DNA from: Apostichopus japonicus
Taxonomy: Eukaryota > Echinodermata > Holothuroidea > Aspidochirotida > Stichopodidae
DNA: 64,000 bases
Reading direction: 5' to 3'
Assembly: GCF_037975245.1 (NCBI RefSeq)
Contig: NC_092581.1
Coordinates: 9,927,303-9,991,302 of the forward strand
Of the stretch, positions 60,028-64,000 are shown piece after piece. The position numbers and the translations under genes are program-made. The stretch's first letter is position 1, and the number at the start of each line of letters is the position of its first letter. Below the pieces are notes generated by a model. It saw only the letters and a list, made by a program, of their open reading frames with translations. It was not told where the DNA came from and did not search any database.

Positions 60028-61435
60028 CTGAAAATCCGAGAACATTATAAGAGATGGTAGGGTTGATGGAGGATGTTAGGGATAAAGCCAACACAATACA
60101 CAAAACGCCTGGATATGGAAACCTATGCCTTCGGAAACATTACTCAACATACAACAGCTTATGTTTAATAATCAATGCTAGCACAGTAATAGACTTGGGT
60201 TGCTCTCTGTTTCCATCTTATATGGTCCTATATTTGCTTGTATTTCAACAAAATGAAACAAAAGACGAATCTCATTGTTTTAATGTGATTGTTCACACCA
60301 ATAACTTATTGGACGAGATGGATAGGTATCTGTTGCAATATATACATGCAAGGAAATACAGCGATTTGTTACGGTTAAGTCCTTTCTAATGTTCCCAAAG
60401 TACTAAACTTTGGTTTGGGACACCAAACCACCATGAATATGAAAATTGATCTTTTCAATTTTAACGATTTCCTTGTTTCCAGGGTAAGATATATATCAGT
60501 TTCATTGTGGTCTTGGTAATGTTTAAGATTCATGTAATACCTCACAATACTGTAATACTACAAATACTGTAATATGATAGACAGGGGATTGATGGACTGA
60601 ATGCCAGACAACTTCAGTACTCATATAACATGATCACATGAACACATGAATCACATGAACACTCAATGGCTCACTACAAAGGTAAGGGGAAGCTCTTACA
60701 TCCAATCTTGCTATAGCATTTTTGAAGAATCTCAGATATCCTTGTACAACTTTTGTCACAAAAATGTACGTAAACAAAACATTTGCAAAAAAAGAAACAA
60801 AGAGAATAGGTAAATAAGTTAAACAGAAAGCCCAAAGGTTAAGTGACTCCTTCCCAAATTTTATATCAAAAGAACTTAAAGGTAGGCCGAAAGGCTATTT
60901 CAAGTTTTGACTGTTGTTGACAGCAAAGCTATCTGCACACACGTGACCCTACATAGCAAGTATGTGATTCATCCAAGCTGTACTTTTTGAATTACTGTGC
61001 TTAGAAGACTTTCACCTCTGTTGACCTCGAAAAGGAATGCTGACCTCCACATGGACCAATAGAAGGTGTTTTGGATTCACTAGAGTGGATTTAAATTACC
61101 ACATTTGAAGTTTCACCCCAAAAAAAATCTTCTTTTTGAAAATTGTTGTTTACAAGGTTTTCAGACCTTGACCTCGGTTGACCTCCAATGATCTTTGACC
61201 TCCACATAAAAGCAATAGGGTTCTCATATCCCATTCAGATAGATCTTCATTACCTTCTTATAAACCTGAGTAATCTTAGAAGGGGGAAGTATGAACAGTC
61301 CAATCACGTGGAAGATGGCAGCATAACTCAATGTTTTTGTCAGGGATATCAAGTTTTTGTCGAGGGATATCAAGCCAGCCGGCCGGCTACTGCAAGCAGC
61401 ACATGTGACTTGATTGAATGTTAAAGACATTTTAC
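60028..61435 (-). other. ANKRD6-like intron (1,408 bp)
   Basis: Phase-0 intron with AT-rich sequence and short direct repeats only (for example the duplicated GGGATATCAAG near 61344-61375). No other feature is supported. Confidence 0.85.
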
Positions 61436-61549
61436 CTCTTTGTGACTTCTGGCCTTGTAGCTGGTCAAATCACTGGATGAATCTCGACTTTCGTCACTGA
61501 TGTGCTTCTTCTTACGAGAAAAAAATGATTTCCTCGCAGCTTTCTTGAT
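61436..61549 (-). CDS. ANKRD6: ANKRD6/Diversin-like protein, post-ankyrin basic exon
   Basis: Internal exon of 38 codons, phase 0 at both ends, with acceptor GGCCTATAG and donor GTAAAA. It encodes IKKAARKSFFSRKKKH followed by a Ser/Asp-rich stretch ending YKARSHKE. The basic block lies just after the last ankyrin repeat, where vertebrate ANKRD6 has its SRGRSLRKKRERLK-type region. The donor (GAG|GTAAAATG) is weaker than the others. The exon is supported by phase consistency and position rather than strong residue conservation. Confidence 0.82.
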
Positions 61550-63887
61550 CTATAGGCCGAAAGAAAAAGTATATATAGTAGCAATCCAGTGGAAAAATAA
61601 ACCAGTTCTTGAAGAAATCACTGGGACGAATTGCTTACGACGTCTCTTAACGGGTTAACAAAATTTCACAGAGTTTTTGTTAGTGATTCAGTTACTCTGC
61701 TCGGGACTGATTGAAGTTTACAGAGTAGATTAATTAATTAACAAACAAGTAGAAGGATAATCTTCATGAACACTTAACTGATATTAACAAACTCTTTTGA
61801 AACTTCAAGTACAGAAACATATTATCCATAATGCCCCCCCCCCTCCTCTCCCTCTCAAAAATTAACTTTTGGAAGAGGTGGTATTTATATGCATGTTGCA
61901 ACAAAAAGGAAAGATTAACAAGCCACCACCCTACAGAGAAGCTGTTGTTCTAAAAGAAAAGAACTTTACACAAAGTTAAATAAATGATTTGTGACATAAA
62001 TACAGAATAAGTTTCTTAAACAGAATATAATTTTATATATTTCTGTGGTACAAGTTGGGCTGTAACCAGATTGTGGCTAGTGCTAATTAGGTAGGTAAGG
62101 TGAGGTGAGGATAGTAGGTAGGTAGGTAAGTAAGTAATTAAGTAACACAAGTAATGTTCAATTAAATATTCCGTTTCAATATCCAAAAAAATACATACAT
62201 AAATAAATAAATTAACAAACAAACCAATAAATAAAACAATGAAAGTCTTCAAGATTATGTAGGAACTGAAATTACCAACTTAGAAATTATATGGAAATAC
62301 ACCACCACTGCACAGAATCTGTTATTTACGCTGACACAAAGGGTAAAGGGAAAGGGGAACAGTTAAATTCGATTTCTCAAACATAAACTGAAAGAAGGTT
62401 TTACATCAGCGAGGAAATTCTGCTCAGGTTGACACAAAGGAAGTGGCTGTGTGAGCAAAAATTAGGCACACCTGAAGCTTTGAATTTGGCTAAAGGTGTG
62501 AGGAGATAAACACAGCATGTACAATGAGATAAACAGTTGGGGGTTGTTGATAAGCAGAGATTGCAAAATTAGGATGAGTGATAGAGGGGGTCACTGAGTT
62601 AATTCATGGTCAAGTAAAAAAAGAGAGCAGGAATATCTGAAATGCCTAAAAGATGCTTTCATTTTATTCTTGATTTTTGTCTTTGTATTCTGTAACATCA
62701 TCTTAAAGGTACCATGTACCACAAAGAGAGTCACGCAAAGAAGTTAATCTGAACCAAGAAGAGAGGGCGGTGTGATGCCTGGTTACACACAGTATGCAAG
62801 GAACTGTAGCTTCTGCCTGGCACCACTAGCAAAGAAATGGTTATATAGGCTGGAAATCCCTCACCAACTAAGGGCTGACTAGCTCTATTAGTAGAGGGCA
62901 GTTCAATGGTTTCAAAATCCTGTTTTACATAACAATGTCTTTGCTCCTTTCAAATTGCTTATATCTTCAGTCAATTTATTTGTTGATTTACTTGTAATTT
63001 AAACAAAACATGCTAAAATGACCTAGCAAGGTGACTTGATTTACTTGTAATTTACGAAAAAAATGTTAAAATGACCTTGCAATGTGACTTATTTTTAATG
63101 TTTGCAGTTATCGTCATCATTTTTTTTTGCTTGAATGTTCAAAGAGAGTTTAGTTAAAACTACTGTTGGCACAAAAATAGGGGTGACTATGGGTGCCTTT
63201 AAGGTATTTTAACAAGCCGCTGGTGAAACGGTGAGCTATGTGATGAGAGAAGAAGGCTGGGAAAAGTAGTTACCATGCTAAACTTTCACCTCTTTTAGTT
63301 CAAAAACTAGAAAACCATGATTTGAAAATTGGTAAAAGCCACATAGTCCAAGCCATGAGCTATCCTATGGTGGGTAGTGCTGCCTAGTTGAAAGTATCTA
63401 CCTATGCTCTAACGACTCATGGAAAGTGACAAATTTTAATAGTGTGTGAGTCAATGGAACAATTAATTGCCGTAGTAACCAAAGAGGAGTATTTTCAGGG
63501 AATTTAAACAAAATTTGTGATCAGATGGTAGGATATTATTCAGCAGTTAATGGAAAGATCTTTTACTAAAGTCCATCAAAATTGTACCAGGAGTGAAATA
63601 TTTTGGAATTAACATGGAACAATAAAATGTAATATTAACTCTGTGGGATGCTTATATTCTCTGTGTTAGCTGAAACCATTCATTAACTTGCTAATTAGAT
63701 GTTATCATATGTTAGTCACCAATAAATAAAACAGTCCCACTTAAGCTTGATGGAAATCCACTATGTGTGGTTATATTACATGGCCTTGATTAAAATAAAA
63801 TAAATAATAAAGAGCTTTGATGCAAAATACAGTTCAAAGCTGAAAACCAGCAAAAAAAATTAAAATCCTTACGGAAAGAGAACAAAC
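61550..63887 (-). other. ANKRD6-like intron (2,338 bp)
   Basis: Phase-0 intron. It contains a C-run near 61835 and a TAGG/TAAG tetranucleotide stretch around 62085-62150. No exon or RNA gene is seen. Confidence 0.85.
62085..62150. repeat. TAGG/TAAG tetranucleotide repeat
   Basis: Interrupted TAGGTAGGTAAG and GGTGAGGTGAGG repeats in an ANKRD6-like intron. Confidence 0.8.
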
Positions 63888-63965
63888 CTTATGAGCTGAC
63901 AGGATAAGAAGAACTATATCTGCGTGGTCGTTATTTCTGGCAAGTTCAAGGGGAAGCTGATTGTT
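63888..63965 (-). CDS. ANKRD6: ANKRD6/Diversin-like protein, last ankyrin-repeat exon
   Basis: Internal exon of 26 codons, phase 0 at both ends (acceptor CTCTTGCCAG, donor GTTTGT). It encodes NNQLPLELARNNDHADIVLL followed by ILSAHK. This is an ankyrin half-repeat of the form N-x-G/Q-x-x-P-L-x-x-A-R-x-x-x-x-x-x-x-V-x-L-L, matching the end of the repeat array in ANKRD6. The usual Thr of the TPLH motif is Leu here. The start codon and the preceding ankyrin repeats lie beyond the right edge. Confidence 0.9.
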
Positions 63966-64000
63966 CTGGCAAGAGAAAATGAGAAAATAATCACAAAAAC

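Overview
This is an AT-rich window of animal nuclear DNA. It holds parts of two multi-exon genes, both on the minus strand and arranged head to tail, set in long introns and intergenic DNA full of simple repeats, minisatellites and small transposable elements. GT-AG introns, tRNA- and snRNA-derived SINEs, a LINE remnant, hAT-like elements and the protein similarities all point to a bilaterian animal. The ANKRD6-like protein resembles the vertebrate one closely enough to suggest an invertebrate deuterostome (for example an echinoderm or hemichordate) or a lophotrochozoan. I cannot fix the species.

Gene 1 (minus strand, 35313 down to 7134 and continuing past the left edge) is a STAR-family RNA-binding protein of the Quaking/HOW/GLD-1 group. 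Its first three coding exons are 35097-35313, 10191-10321 and 7134-7250. They encode an N-terminal extension, the QUA1 dimerisation region and the first half of the KH domain with its GPRG loop. Intron 1 is about 24.8 kb. The rest of KH, QUA2 and the C-terminus lie outside the window.

Gene 2 (minus strand, entering from the right edge and ending at 53288) is the 3' part of an ANKRD6/Diversin (Drosophila Diego) homologue, a planar cell polarity and Wnt-pathway scaffold. Five exons are visible, all joined in phase 0: the last ankyrin repeat, two basic and serine-rich linker exons, a charged exon, and a large terminal exon with the conserved coiled coil and a long serine-rich tail.

The other regions are intron or intergenic DNA. 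They contain a U2-snRNA-headed retroposon with a 14-bp target-site duplication (44.7 kb), two opposed copies of a tRNA-derived SINE (41.1 and 51.5 kb), a hAT-type element with perfect 8-bp target-site duplications (32.7-33.5 kb) and a related smaller one (47.1 kb). They also contain a frameshifted LINE reverse transcriptase tail (29 kb), a foldback element (6.1-6.4 kb), a partly deleted pair of hairpin repeats (57.1 and 57.6 kb), and several minisatellites, three of them with higher-order periodicity (19.5, 24.8 and 49 kb). No bacterial-type operon, CRISPR array or intact transposase gene is present. Most open reading frames longer than 60 codons look like chance or repeat-driven frames.
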